Below, in pieces: positions 1 to 13,200 of a stretch of 64,000 nt of DNA. Positions within the stretch are counted from its first letter, which is position 1. Every line of letters begins with the position of its first letter. This DNA is from Owenia fusiformis (lineage: Eukaryota; Annelida; Polychaeta; Sabellida; Oweniidae). A program made the translations under genes and the position numbers. Under the pieces are notes generated by a model, which did no database searches, had not been told where the DNA came from, and saw only the letters and a list, made by a program, of their open reading frames with translations. Location of the stretch: the NCBI GenBank assembly GCA_903813345.2, contig CAIIXF020000003.1, positions 13,344,931 to 13,408,930 on the forward strand. The letters are read 5' to 3'.

Positions 1-175
1 CAGATACCCGTTCAACTTCAAAGTTGCGTGTTTAGAACGGGAGATTTTAAAATTTCACGTTGCTATCAACGGGAATCATTATACTCATGTCTGTTGAATA
101 CCATCCTTGCAATTTTGATTTCGATGCAGAGTATAATTCTTTCTGAAGAAGATGATGTATGTTACGCATGATTTA
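1..175. repeat. Interspersed repeat, copy 1
   Basis: This stretch shares a long diverged match, in the same orientation, with 40434-40600: blocks such as 'aaatttcacgttg', 'tcaacgggaat' and 'tttctgaagaagatgatg' occur in the same order. It starts at or before the window edge. No coding capacity is seen. The family is not recognised; it is probably a dispersed transposon fragment. Confidence 0.6.
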
Positions 176-625
176 ACTCCAATAATCTTACGAAACGAGC
201 TCGTTTAAAATATGTATTAGAAAACCAGCTATTGAACTTCATCAATGGGATACTATGTAATCATTACAAGCTATGGTGTAGTCTAAACAAACACTAGAGC
301 TGAACGGCTATTTATGTGTGAACTCTACATGTATTTGTATAGGGCCGATTGATACGTTTAAGTTGCGTTTTGGATTTTATACGGTAGCTTAACCTCTCCA
401 TTGTATTATCCACAAAGATATTTTTGAAACTGAATGGCAACATGCTAAGCTGGACAGTTTCATCTATTTGTGCGGAATACGATGCCATTCATGCAGTGAC
501 AAAAAGTTAGTTTGGGGAAAAAATAATATAGGCTAATTAGCGAGGCCATTATTGAAATATTGATTGTTTTCTATATCTTGACATGTAAAAATGAAAGCAG
601 CATAATAAGTTTGTCTAAACTTGTG

Positions 626-1370
626 TTTTCAGGGTTAATGAATAAGATATTGTTAAAATATACAAGAATAACTTATTAGATAGAGTGCATAATTGCAACT
701 TAGCACATTTCATGATTGAAATATCACATTTATTCAGATATTTTCTATATCAAGCTTGTAATACAATGAAAAGTACTGACTAATTAAGTAATTAAGGGTT
801 TCTTAATTGATTTAATTGGGTTGCCAAAAAGAACTAATTTCGGGGGAAATTATATTTATGCAAATAAGGGCAGCCATCGTTGAAATATCTTACATAATTT
901 AAAAAGTAATAATGATAGCATCACAACTGTTGTGCCATTACCCATGTTTTCAGGCTCAATGAATAAGATAATGCAAAAAGATAAGAATTATTTATTACAT
1001 TTTAATGTACTACATTATATGCAAATTAGCCAAAATGTTTTCAGGGTCAGTCAGATGTACGGTAATGCTAAAAGATACAATGATAACTTTTTAGATATTG
1101 TGCATATATGCAAAATAGCATATTTATTATTGTTATTTCGCATTTATTCAAAGTATTTTGTTTATCAAACTTGCAGTACAAAGGAATGACTAATTGGGGG
1201 TTTCCTTAAATTCTTAGTAATTAAATTGGGTTGCCAATTACTGAATTAATTTCTAACATATCTTGGAAAGGAAAAATGATAACCCTGGAGACCCATGTGT
1301 TTAGCGTCAATGAATAAGATAATGTTAAAATATACATTAAAAATAACTTATCAGATAGTGTACATATTAT
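626..1370. repeat. Degenerate tandem repeat
   Basis: Several diverged units begin near 626, 947, 1037 and 1302. Each carries a form of 'tttcaggstcaatgaataag' followed by AT-rich sequence with 'ataacttatyagata'; the first two also share 'gggtttc...attgggttgcca'. The unit length is irregular, up to about 320 bp. The one ORF here (932-1189) is part of the repeat and looks non-coding. Confidence 0.55.
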
Positions 1371-2545
1371 ACGGTATGCATGTTTAGCATATTTAGAAAT
1401 ATCAAACGTTTTGTATGATGAAATTAGATGTGTGTCATCGCCAATAGTTACAAATAAATCAATAAATCACTTGATTTATGTAGGAGTTTAATGTATAAAG
1501 AAATAATATAACATGAAACAGATCCCTGAATCACACCATGAGTAAATAATGAAGTATGGTTGAATGAGACACTGTGTTGGTGTTCTTAGCTATTATACCA
1601 CGTTACCACTATTCCACAGTTGATTTCATCGTATTTAAGGATGCAGTACCGGGTCGGTTTTCACGTCTGTTTGCGCAGGTTTTACTTCCGGTTTGAGAAA
1701 GCTAGCTCCCAAGAACGTCATTTTCGCATTTAGTCTTATTCAAAAATTATAGTTTATTTCGATAATGGTGTTTCCAGAAAAGAATTAAATTGCAAACATT
1801 TTATCAAGCATATTTTATCCCTTTCACTTTTATGGGAAAACTTGTTCAGTCGCAATTAGTGGATACGAAAACCAGGGTTCGAAAGGTGCAAGCTCTATTG
1901 AAAACTCAAAAAAAGTAAAAAGATGGATATAGTTCTGAGTAAGGACATTAGCGGTTACCGCTAGTGATTTGGTTTTCTGAATAAAAAGTCATTTTCTCCT
2001 TCCCTACCCCATTGGAGCGCCATCTGGCGTTTGGGAAGTGAATCGGGACTAAATATTTATAGGGTAGGTCCTAATTTATCTGAAAACATGTCAGAGTTCA
2101 GTGGGAAAACTCATTTTAAGCTGGCGGCGGAGTGATTTTGACCTTGGTGATTTTACCAGAATTCTCTGAGAAATCTGACGATAGAGGGGGTTAGTGTCTT
2201 CAAGTTTATTTATTTCAAAAATTCGGTGGACAACCCATGGTAAGATTGTTATAGCAGGCTAGGCGAGTCTCTCCCGAACACTGTGGTATGTTGCACTAGG
2301 CTTGGATACTAATCGTTAATAAGATACAGGGTAAAATGTTATAATGGCCACCTATGGGAAACTCTACTGTGGTCTTCAACCGATTCATTTTGGGTGGGTA
2401 AAATAATTTTTTTTATTTTGTAATTACCAGACGGTCAATCCTCTTCATATTGCACTTGGATGATGATAACATCATAGTGATACATTGTAAAAAATATGAG
2501 CAAAATCAAATGTCTGGAACTTTTTCTATGCTGACCTGGTACTGC
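1371..2545. other. Intergenic stretch, no gene seen
   Basis: I see no exon-like block, domain or clear repeat structure here. The text 'ggatgcagtaccrggtc' near 1640 and again, inverted, near 2545 is a weak repeat match that may mark another transposon scrap. It lies downstream of gene A. Confidence 0.4.
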
Positions 2546-2620
2546 ATCCTTAAGTTTATTATTAAGCATAATAGTATGGTCAACTGAGTCAAAGGCTTTC
2601 AAAAAATCGCTTTTATATAA
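2546..2620 (-). pseudogene. LINE reverse-transcriptase fragment
   Basis: A short minus-strand frame reads Y-K-S-D-F-L-KAFDSVDH-T-I-M-LNNKL at about 2552-2617. The 'D-x-x-KAFDSVDH-xx-LL-xKL' block is the conserved palm motif of non-LTR retrotransposon reverse transcriptases. No recognisable RT sequence flanks it, so it is a very small relic of a LINE-like element. Recognition is by motif only. Confidence 0.6.
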
Positions 2621-2882
2621 TGGACACCTTAATTTGCATATGTAATTTTTTCCCCAAGGTTGCCCTTTGTCCAACCCAGCTAAATCACTTCATAAAACCC
2701 TTATAATAATGATTCCGTAATAAAACATCGTGTTTTTACAGGTTCAAAGGTTCAGAAAATGACACATCGACTACCAGGTCCTTTTATACTGCAGCTATTT
2801 TTTTACATACTTCTTGCAAGTTTGGATTCATTTGAACGAAACACTGAAACACTAAATATTTTAGTTGATTTCTCACTAGTTA

Positions 2883-2888
2883 TTTATT
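2883..2888 (-). promoter_or_regulatory. Candidate poly(A) signal of gene A
   Basis: AATAAA on the minus strand, about 36 bases past the gene A stop codon. The position is plausible but unusually close; no cleavage site can be confirmed. Confidence 0.35.
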
Positions 2889-2923
2889 CGAAAAAAGCAA
2901 AAAATTACAACAATGTGTCTTTC

Positions 2924-5900
2924 TCAAGGTGCTTGCTCATATTTTTCCATATCAGGCACGATATTTTCAACCTTCCAGCATTCATAATGATGTTCCTCGT
3001 GGTCGCTAATTGTGAATGCAACCCATTTGGATTTCACAGCATTTAGCATACTCCCGTCCTTCAAAATCAACTCCCCATTGTCAAGGGACTTAATCGACTC
3101 AGAGATATCACCTAAAACCCAAAGTATTGAGTAATATCATCAAAAATACTTTAAATAGTCTCTATTTTGTATCCACTCTACGTTACGAGATAGATAAAAT
3201 AGATGTAAATCTAGTTAACAAAACCTTAACTCTCCGACTAAAATCTTATAAACACGATTTGTAAGTTAATTACTTGTACTTACCCATTATTCCACCTATT
3301 TCACCAAGTTTAGTGACGTCAGATACTTCAACGACGATATATGTGCGTGCGCATTTAAGCTTCACATGAAATCGCTCCACTGCAATCACAACTGTTTTTT
3401 CGTCTTCACTTATTCCATGCGCTGCCTAAAAAAATGCCACATTTTAAGCGCATGTTATTCACTGGTTATAAGTTTGATTTACTAACTATGTCATCACCAG
3501 GGGGTTACTTCAGTGAATTACAATTTAATTGAAAATCATTATTTTTTGTAGAAAAACAAACATACGTCTTTCGAACTTAACTAAACGTTAATCTAGTCTA
3601 GTGAAGGAGCGCCTATGTATAATTCATTAAGACAGAGTCAAACTTAGTATTATGTAAAGATACTACATTTAAAATGTCAACTAAAATAACGATATGCCAC
3701 TACACCGTTATATCAAAACATCCGTATTTGATATTAAAACTGCTTACGCTAATTTCGTCTCCTTTATTGGTGACTGTATACAGCAGACTACCATGTTCAT
3801 CCTTCGATGCACGAATAATTTCAAAGGCCGTTTCAACGGTAACAGCTTCTATCAATTTAGAATCAGATCCATCTGCTGTTGTAGTCAGGGTTATATCCAC
3901 GTCTATTGCTGTAATATCAGGTACAACATGAATGGCACATAGCTCACAGTGGCGATTCTATGGTGAACAGAGACAACTGTATGGTGCATATACAGGGCAT
4001 GAAAAAGGCAAGAAACTTCTGGATCGCCCTGTATGTATATCATAATCAAAAAATGCAACAAACCTTTATCTCGGAAAAGCACAAAACTAGTGATGACTAC
4101 ATAGTTTTCGTTCAATGTACCATGAAGCTACGTGCCTCATCTTTGCAATAGTATGTCATTCATTCACATGTGGTCATGGTTGGGTGAAAATCATTCGCAC
4201 AGTGGGTCAAAATATGCTCTGGACCAAGTTTCAGATATTGCAAAAATCAGAGCAAGGGTATGAATGGTATATAGTTCACAGTGACGATTCTATGATGAAT
4301 AGAGACTACTGTACGAGTGGTATGGTATATACATATATATATGGTATATACTCGTATGGTACATATACAAGGCGTAAAAAACGCAAGAAACTTCTGAATC
4401 GCCCTGTATATATTGCATATTAAAAAACGCAACAAGTAGTTATCTCGTTAAACTAGTGATGACTACGTCAATGTCATCCAATGAACCATAAAGCCACGCC
4501 TCTCCTCTTTACAATGATATGTCATTCATTCACATGTGGTCGTGGTTGGACGAAAATCATTTATTTTGCACAGTGGGCCAAAGTGGGCTCTGAACCAAGT
4601 TTCAGATATTGCAAAATTAGTCAAGGGCTAAGTGCTAGTGGGAGTTCTCCTGATCTGAATTGTTGTGAATTTTACAGTTTGAGCTACCTCGGGGAGATGT
4701 ACACCATTCCTCCACCAGATACTGCAAAGCTTCGAGAAAGAATCACCTGCTGCTGTTCTTCGCCTGATGTACCTGAACCAACAGATGGCTCAGAGCTGAG
4801 CCATGCATGGCGAGGAGAGATGAGCCAATCTATGTGCGCAAAGAAGGGGTGGCCATATGCTATGAAGGGGTATGGGGTGTAATCTTGCAAGAATATGAGT
4901 ATGAACACTTAACTGTTTATGTCACACCTGCCACACCTTCAACAAATAGCACATATCTTATGCCCCGTGCACTGATTTTCGCAATGTTTAAAACTTGGTC
5001 CCGCCTGGTTTTGTCCCCTTTTGCGAAACCACATTACAGTATTCGGCCAACCATGACTCCATGTGAATGAATGACATACATGTACCATTGGAAAGAGAAG
5101 ACACATGTCCTTAGCTTGTGGTACGTTGAATGAAATCAATGATGTTATAACTGGTCTTGTGCTTTCCCGATATATATAAGGTTTGTTGTGTTTTTGATAG
5201 GCACTGCACAAGGCAATCCAGAAGTAGCGAAAAATGTGTTGCCATTTAAATTCAGACTCGGTACAAGAGCTCCTGAGTTTATATCTCAAAAATAAAGCCT
5301 CTACTATAAAGAAACCCTTGCTTTGCACATTAAAATAAAAACGCAATCTGACTCCACAAGTCGTTAATACATACCAATGTTTGCTCCATTGAATAGGCCT
5401 ACTTTGTAGTTAGTATTTGAATATTATATTAATACGAGATAATTTCAACAAATTTTATTTCAGATTTCATTTTTAGGTCAATCGTAGTTGCAAATCAAGT
5501 CATACTAACGGATGTATTTATCTTTAAATCTGTCGATGTTGCTTTACTCGCGAATTAAAACCAGGGTCATTGACAAACCTACCAGGTTGTTTTACAGAAA
5601 GAAGTCGATATGTGAACGATCCCTTCCCCGAAATATCGTAACATAGGGTTTCGCCAGGGCCATCTTCACCGCCTGCTACCTTTTGCCAGATATGGGGATC
5701 ACCAAAAACTTAAATGAAAGAATATTACGTTTTTAATTGAGACTGAGCTTGTAAAAATGGTTTATTTATCTAATTAAGCATCTCATATACTCTCTTACAG
5801 GGTGGGTCAACGTGTTTTGATTGCCATAAGTTATTGTACGTTATTAATTGCAACACAGAAATATTGAAGCGTTTGGCTCACTCTGTATCTAAAATGTTTC

Positions 5901-8900
5901 AAAACGATCATAGTCAGTCATTATTTATTGGTTATATTATTTTGCTTTTCTGATACAGCTGTATTAAAATGATGATAGCTTTTGTGTTATATCATGTTAC
6001 GTCTCGTAATATTATTGTTCTACGTCGGTTATATGACATACATTATGGATTGGCTATGGTCACTGCTACCCACCTAGTTACACAGACGTATCGTCAGTGT
6101 ATCATGGCTGAACTACTCCCGGGATTTGAATTTGGTAAGATATTTTTATTTCTCGATTTACATCTACTTATAAGACACGATGTGGATTATAATTTGGCTC
6201 GAAGTTATGGGAGATAGTCTAGTTTGAGAATGTGTCGATGGTTTTAGGTTTGGTATGTTAACGAAGACGCATTTCACATATTTAGTCCCTCGCTTTTGTT
6301 ACACTGACGATCGGCATTAATATTCCCAATATTACACTGATATTGGTCGTTCGGCAGTGTAAAAAAAGCGAGGGACTAAATTGTGTCTTCGTTAACATAT
6401 AAAACCTAAAACCATCCACACATTCTCAAACTAGACTATCTTTCTTAACTTCGAGCCAAATCATTATCCTCAACGTGACTTATAAGTAGATGTAAATCGA
6501 GAAATAAAAAACCGAAACCTCGTCCCGGAAGTAGTTCCGCCATGATGCACTGACGATACGTCTGTGTAACTAGGTGGGTAGCAGTGATGGTTATTCGTAG
6601 ATTGTTTGTTTATACTTACTAACGTCATCATTACTCAGTCCATCATTGGTGTTACCTAAAAATATGAAACAAACCGCAAAAAGTTTTTTAGGTCTAAATC
6701 ATTTCATTATTATTTTATCTAAAGAATACATTTTGCGATAGTTAAAACGATTAAATCAATTCGTTCAGATCAAAAGGACCATTTACTATTCGCTAACAGG
6801 TATTTATGAAAAATTGTCAAACTGATATATCACCCTAACATAGCTAGACATATGAATTTAGAAATAAAATATTCATGAAGGCCAATCATGTTATACAGTT
6901 TTTCAAGGGATTTCTGAAGAAGATTCGATGTCTCTTCCCTATACTGGCATGTTAAATACAATTTTGAGGCGCCAATTTTTTGTCTCTCTGGACATCTCCA
7001 AAATCCCTAGTAATACATTTTCTCATTTAAGATGAATGACGTTTTGTGATATACCCTTGCACAGTACATGATGTGCACATTGGTCTAGACAGAACTTAGA
7101 TTGAGCTACAGGGATTTGAGAATGCTTCCTTTACTTTTAAGTAATTTTTTCAATTTTAGAATACTGAATCTGAAAAAATGATTAAATACTGAACGTTGTA
7201 TACACTTGATCTGTACGAGTCTCATGCAATATTAATAACAAACCTTTCAAATCATCATAAGTAGGTCCACAATTGATATTCGTATTCTCTTTTCTTTTGC
7301 AAATCTGTTTCCTCCTTATCGCAAGGCAATCCAATGGAGAGCGAATTGCCAATCTATTTTCCCGTTTTAGACAATAGAATGGGTAGAATATTTCGTTCTC
7401 TTTTAATTTGTTTGTATCTACTTGTTCGGTTTCCGAACAACCCATTGCAAACTGCAATGATATGAAGATATTCAAAATACAATACAGTAGTGAAACATAT
7501 ACACTGACATGCATAGGTTAGTTAACGGGAAGTTTTCATTGCATAGTATATCAAAGAATGCTAATAATGTTTAAATCTTATTTTTCAACATTTTGATACG
7601 CCAAAAATAATAGGCTTTGATAAGCAGCTCAAAGGGAAACTTCCGGTTGTCAAACTTATAGAGGGCGCTCTGGATTGTCATCCTCCGAACGCAGGTTCCA
7701 GACGTCATCCTTTAAGTTCTTTCCTTCTTCCATGAAAGAAGGAGGTACGAGTTCTGGAGGCCTGTGTTCGGAGGATGTGGATTGTAGTTTGCGAAACTAT
7801 ACCGTATACCTATATATCTAACCGAGCATTCGTTGCATCTTCCGTAGCTCTCCAAAGTATAAAAATAAATCTAATATACCACCGATACATCACCAACAGA
7901 TCACCAATACACAATGAAAAGTGATTTACTCATTCCAAGTAATGTGTAACTTGTGTACGTATTAAAACTGACGACATTCAACTAGTACATCGCTGATGGG
8001 TAAAAGGGTAAAAGGCTAAAAGCCCGGTAAAAGTAGGGTTCTCAGGTTGAGTGGGGTGTAATTTGTGTATTAACTTGATTTTATAAAATGGTGTATGAGT
8101 TGAATATCAAAATTGATCCTTGATTTAGAATGAGAAACCCCACTCTCTGATTGATTAATGATTTTATTTCATTTGCATGGTAATGTTTTCAACTGATATA
8201 TCGCCTGTTACGTCATTGGCAAAAAGTGGATTGTTAACAAATATCAACCCATTATAATTAGCAGGCTATTTTTCACTTGTGATGACGTCAGCTGTGGCAG
8301 TTATTTTGATTCCTTATACACAGTACAGCATTTAGTGATGCCTACCTTGTTTTTGGAGAAATTTGTTTTAGACTTTTTGCATGTATGACTCTCAAAAATG
8401 AAAGAATAAATATCGTTTAGCTTACAATAAGAACCCTCAGTCTTTAAAATATTAATACACATGTACATATATGGAGGATCTTAGACTCAGTAAAAAATAC
8501 CAGAACTCTGTCTGAATCAGAGTTACATTACACATAATATTGTTACCTTCCTTCTTCTGGCATCAGGATTACCGGGATCGCATACAATGAAAACGCAGTC
8601 TTTCATGGAAAGCATCATTGCACCAACCCGAGAGAAGCCAGGAGTGTCGCAATCTTAACAAGAAATTAAATTTTAATTTAAAAGTAAATAATGGTGTGCG
8701 AATATGCTCTTGAAAACGCCATTATTTGTCAAAACATGGCCATATTGTTTAAAGGAATTATTGATTGTATCCTGATAATTTACCTTGCGAAACCTATAAT
8801 CTGACTAACAGTTATAGTACATTTCAATAGGAAACCTGCAATGGGTAACTTCATTGTAAAGAATAACAGGGTCCCATTTGATGCAAGACAAGTTCATTTA

Positions 8901-9354
8901 TCAGTTTATGAAACTCCTTTTTTACAGGGTGTACAAAAGCGGCCAGGATTTAAAACATATAGAAATCATAGTAAACCTTTATGAGAAAGAATATAATTAT
9001 TTCTAACCGGGATTACGATCAGTTTATCTTTGAGCTGAGTCGTGAAAGTCTTATATTATTATTTAGAAAATATCAAGGTCACACACTATAATAACAGGTA
9101 AATCAAAGAAACTAATCCGTCAATTAGAAATCCTCTTCAAAGCTTTAGAAATGGCTAATTTAGAACACTGCAATAGTTCTAACAACGGACAACAACTATT
9201 TATGATAAGAAAATAATTTTACTTCATTCAATAAAACGCAAAAACTGAAATACTTACTGATGTCTTGCATCATTTCTGGACTTATATCCAAAACTTGCAT
9301 AAGCACACATTCAAACAGACTTAGCAAGAAAACCAATTGAATCATTCCCGTCAT
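2924..9354 (-). CDS. Gene A: short secreted 8-Cys / ITIH_C-like protein
   Basis: Eight exons, reading downwards: 9354-9258, 8653-8547, 7451-7244, 6655-6620, 5708-5583, 3908-3748, 3425-3284 and 3111-2924. They total 1065 nt (354 aa). All joins are GT-AG and in phase. Exon 1 encodes a hydrophobic signal peptide (MTGMIQLVFLLSLFECVLM). Exons 2-3 encode the 8-cysteine module (VVCDP-like IVCDPGNPD.RRRK; FYPFYC; DCLA; QIC; NCGPT). Exon 4 is a 12-residue acidic linker. Exons 5-8 encode the ITIH_C-like domain: FGDPHI and LCYDISGKG in exon 5, a beta-rich segment in exons 6-7 ending GGIMG, and a last exon ending near ECWKVEN before TGA. Two extra residues precede LCYD compared with paralogs B and C. The exon 3 donor (GTTTGT) is weak. 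The protein has no TSP1 repeats, VIT or VWA. It is likely the minimal family member; function unknown. Confidence 0.82.
3990..5240. repeat. Composite inverted/tandem repeat cluster in gene A intron
   Basis: Two diverged direct copies (about 3998-4260 and 4370-4620) share 'gcaagaaacttctggatcgc', 'atgtcattcattcacatg' and 'accaagtttcagatattgc'. A third copy lies inverted at about 4960-5240. This looks like a palindromic MITE-type element with an internal duplication. It sits in the intron between gene A exons 5 and 6. ORFs inside it are repeat-derived. Terminal duplications were not resolved. Confidence 0.6.
6056..6591. mobile_element. Long-palindrome MITE, copy 1
   Basis: The element (6061-6586, 526 bp) is one near-perfect hairpin. 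It begins CACTGCTACCCACCTA and ends with its reverse complement, with arms of about 260 bp meeting near 6325. It is flanked by a 5-bp duplication ATGGT (6056-6060 and 6587-6591). It lies in gene A intron 4, only 28 bp from the exon 4 splice donor. A second full copy is at 28825-29363. No transposase is present. Confidence 0.85.
7679..7777. repeat. Short imperfect hairpin repeat
   Basis: The ends CATCCTCCGAACGCAGG and its diverged reverse complement (at about 7752-7777) enclose about 50 bp. The hairpin lies in gene A intron 2 and is probably a small MITE. Confidence 0.5.
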
Positions 9355-10289
9355 CTTCAACTACTGATACTTTTACGTCTCAGCACATCCTCCAAATCTA
9401 CACAACTTTTGCTAAGGCGTCAACAGTCAAGACTGAAATACGTATCAAATCAAATCATTTTTAATTAAAATCGATTTATTTGTATTTGATGGAACGTGTC
9501 AAATGAAATAAAGTAAAACAGTTTTTGTGAAGGAAATGCGTTCATTACAAGAGTCATCATTTATGCGTTTAATTGAATAATATCTTAGCAATCTATATGC
9601 AAATCTAAAGGTAAAAGTCATATTTACTTACTTTTAAATTAATTGGCTTTAAATTATATTCTTGAATTGGTTTGGACAATACTGTCTGTACTGCCTGCAC
9701 TGTGTGCACTGACTACTGGCATACTAAAGCGGAATGCAATCTCTTTATCGGTACATGTTCGAAACAGTCGTTGGAAACAATTAGGGAAAGTAAATTTGTA
9801 TTGAGAAAAGCAAAATATCGACCTGCAAGTCCGATTTAATTGCAATTTTCTGAAATTTTGGATAAACGTTTTTTATTTACCACTCCCCGAAGAATATCAA
9901 AAAATCATAATTTGATAATTTTTTCATATTTATTTACTTCCACGATTACAGTCAATTCATTCATACACCATCTGTGCTATTTCAAATTAGATGCAAATAT
10001 TTAAATCAACTGAAACACTTTGAAGTAACATTTACATTTAATTATATTGTGATCGTATATACTAACTGATTACTAAAATTTTCATTTCACATAATTATAG
10101 TAAGACCTTACCACTTGTTACGAAAATAATAGTTAATGTATTATTATGATCAGATCTAAACAATACACGTTTTAACTTTACAGGCAATACTAATAATTGT
10201 ATTATTTTGATCAGATCTACATAATGTACGTTTTAACTCTACACAGTCAAAACAATTTCTTAATAGCAATGTGCAGAAATGTACTGCCT
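9355..10289. other. Intergenic spacer between genes B and A
   Basis: About 0.9 kb of AT-rich DNA separates the gene B stop (10290) from the gene A start codon (9354). It must hold the gene B 3' end and gene A promoter. Minus-strand AATAAA matches occur near 9929-9934 and 9871-9880. No further exon or domain was recognised; the ORF at 9654-9845 has no recognisable features. Confidence 0.5.
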
Positions 10290-13200
10290 TCAGACTTTAT
10301 ATTTATTTATGTCAATGATATCGCCGTTTACATTCCAGCAAGAAAAAGTGACATCATTGGCTTCTCCATTGCCGTGAACGAATCTTTTCTTCAGAGCAAC
10401 ATTAAGGGTCTTCCCATTCCGAAGTTTCAGCATGCCATCTGTTATTGAGACAACTGAATGCATTACATCACCTGAAGCAGAATAAACTCAATGTATGATT
10501 AGGCTGATTTTGTCTCGTAACAAGCAAAGTGACATCTTGTAACCATTACTCATTTGATACTATACTAATAATAATATATCTTGTATAATTATATTACATA
10601 AATCGAGTCAACTTACTATAAGGTATTCATTTACGAATGCCGAAATACCACTAAAGTCATTTTAATACCCATGTACATATTGCAAAGCAGTAATTTTAAA
10701 CATTGAAAATTAATAAATACCCATTATTCCCCCAGCCACTCCATCGATATTATGTAGCTCTGTGATTTTCAACAGTATATGCGTTCGCTTCCCCACCAAT
10801 TCTACTTTAGATTTTCCAATTTGGACAGTTATGACCTTCTCATCTTTACTTGTTAAGATTGACACCTGTAAGGATTATAGATTACATGCAGACATTTGTC
10901 ACATTTTTTTTACCTGGATTAGAATTTGGGGATATTTCCTTATGCCTAGTTGTGTGACATTTTCCAAATGAAATAAATTCCTTACTTACGTATATATAGT
11001 TAATAAATATAATTATGATTTAACTGATTTTACTGGACGAAAGATAAAATTTTCCATCGTCTAATGTGACCGACATCCACAATTTGACCTTACATCAGTT
11101 TTAACAGACATTCTGTTAGATTTGTACACCAAGTGGCCGCGTTTCACACTGTCTAGACCAACGTCTATATCACTGGAGTTAGTCCGTATGGCTACAGATT
11201 TGACAAGATTCGCCTTTCCCCTTCCATAACTTCCTAACTTGATATCAAGCTCTGCCGCTGGTAATAAATATAAGATAAACCTATTATTGGTGAGCCAAAA
11301 AGGTGGCTTAAACAAATCTTAATAACTCAGTCATTCAGTATGGGTTCTAAGTCATACTAGTATTTTAGCAAGATTAAACCTTGTCCATTGTTCTTTCATT
11401 CTACTAAGTTTTGTTGGTCCATACCAAATGGTCTGTTTTATGGCCATTATACGAAACATGCTCCAAATGCCAAAATATACCAAAATCACCTAATATGAAC
11501 CCCCAGAATTTTGTGCTTCGAAAGATAGTGTGTATGTCAACAACCCTAGAAGCATCAGTAATTGAAACAAGAGATTAGAAGGAGAATAAGCGCCATTTCA
11601 CAAGATATCTGTGAATGTGTACAGTAGTCAGAAATATTCACTCCATACGTTCATGTTTGCCTCCAAAGACACAATCGGCATTTGTAAAATGGCTATAAAA
11701 TCTTGACCATTTAAAATAGACCAATAAAACTTATTTGAATGAAAGAACATTGAACATGGTTCAATTGTGACAAATATGGATTAAACCTAAACTGAATGAC
11801 TGGGTTATAAAAGATTTGTTTGGTTGCCTTTTCTCCTCATCGTGTATTAGATAATCATTAGAAATATATCTGTCTGCCTATTGGATTTAAATTATTTAAA
11901 CATATACAAATTAATTGCAAAAAGCTACGAGACAATTGAAGTTGTAAACAAATTGAAAATATATCGTAATAAACAACAAAAATACGCTTAAAACTGTACA
12001 CAAATCAAATCAGTATACAAAAGCTAGTAACAAAACAATAGTCCCATCTTCTCGATCCCAAGGCGTACATGTATATTATTTTCTTCACTTAACAAGCACG
12101 TCCGAAAGGGAGGGGCGATGGGGGCGACCGTCTCTTACATTTCTTTTAGATTTGTATTTAATGATGCAAATATAGGGTCAAAACTCCCTTGGGAAATCCT
12201 TTGGAAGAGCCTGTATAATACGTTATAATCTAATACTTACAAGAAGCAGATTCTGTTAACAGTCTATATGTTGCTAATGCCTCACCCTTGACATCATAAC
12301 ATATTGTGTGAGTACCACCAATGACCATTTGAGCTATATGAGGGTCACCAAAAACTGAAAAACATTTCCAACAGAGTTATCTATTTTATCACTTGCATGT
12401 CTAACGCTCTATTACACGAATCAATGAACTTTGGCTTCAGTTATGCTCTTCATAACATGACTTCAATTATTACATAGTTTCTTAATTATTTAAAAGCATT
12501 CAAGAGTTATATATGGGCAACGCTTCTTCAATACGTTGTGCTTATTTGAAAAAATCCCCATAACGATTTTTAAAGGGAACACTGAATTTCCCAATATGGT
12601 AACTAATTTTCTGGTTTATTCTTTCCCTTCCAAGGAAAGGAAATGGGAAACATTAAATTCCCGAATATGTCAACTTTCTGGCTTATTCTTTCACTCCAGG
12701 GAAAAGTAACGCAAGTGTAATAACAATCATTTACAATATCTAAATTTTATGGTCTTGAAACACCCAATGTTATTTGTTCTAATTTGAAGAAACAAGATTT
12801 CAAGATTTCAAATTCAAGAGAATAGCCTTCTCGACTCCTCACAAAATCCCGTGCTAAAGACTTTTACAAATGGTGTATAATTATGAATATATAAAATAGA
12901 ATAATTAAAGGGCTTGACTTTAAAAGTAAAAATATACGTTTAAAATAGCGATTTTATAATACTGGTCAGCAACAAAATGGAACGCAGTAATCAATACGGT
13001 TATCTTTTACCTTGGTCCTGTTGTAATGGCGTATCCTTAACCTTAACGTCTTGTCTAGGAGCTGAAAACATATACGTTTGTAAATGAATTAAGAGTTTTA
13101 TTTTAAACCTTTTTTTATGCAATGTGTATCGCAATACAACGCATGTCAAGAGCGGGGTTATTTCTACTGGCTCTTGTATATTTTTGAATAATATAGTTTC

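Noticed and set aside
2759-3931. Plus-strand ORFs over the last exons of gene A
   Set aside because: They overlap real minus-strand exons with matching splice sites and phases, so they are shadows.
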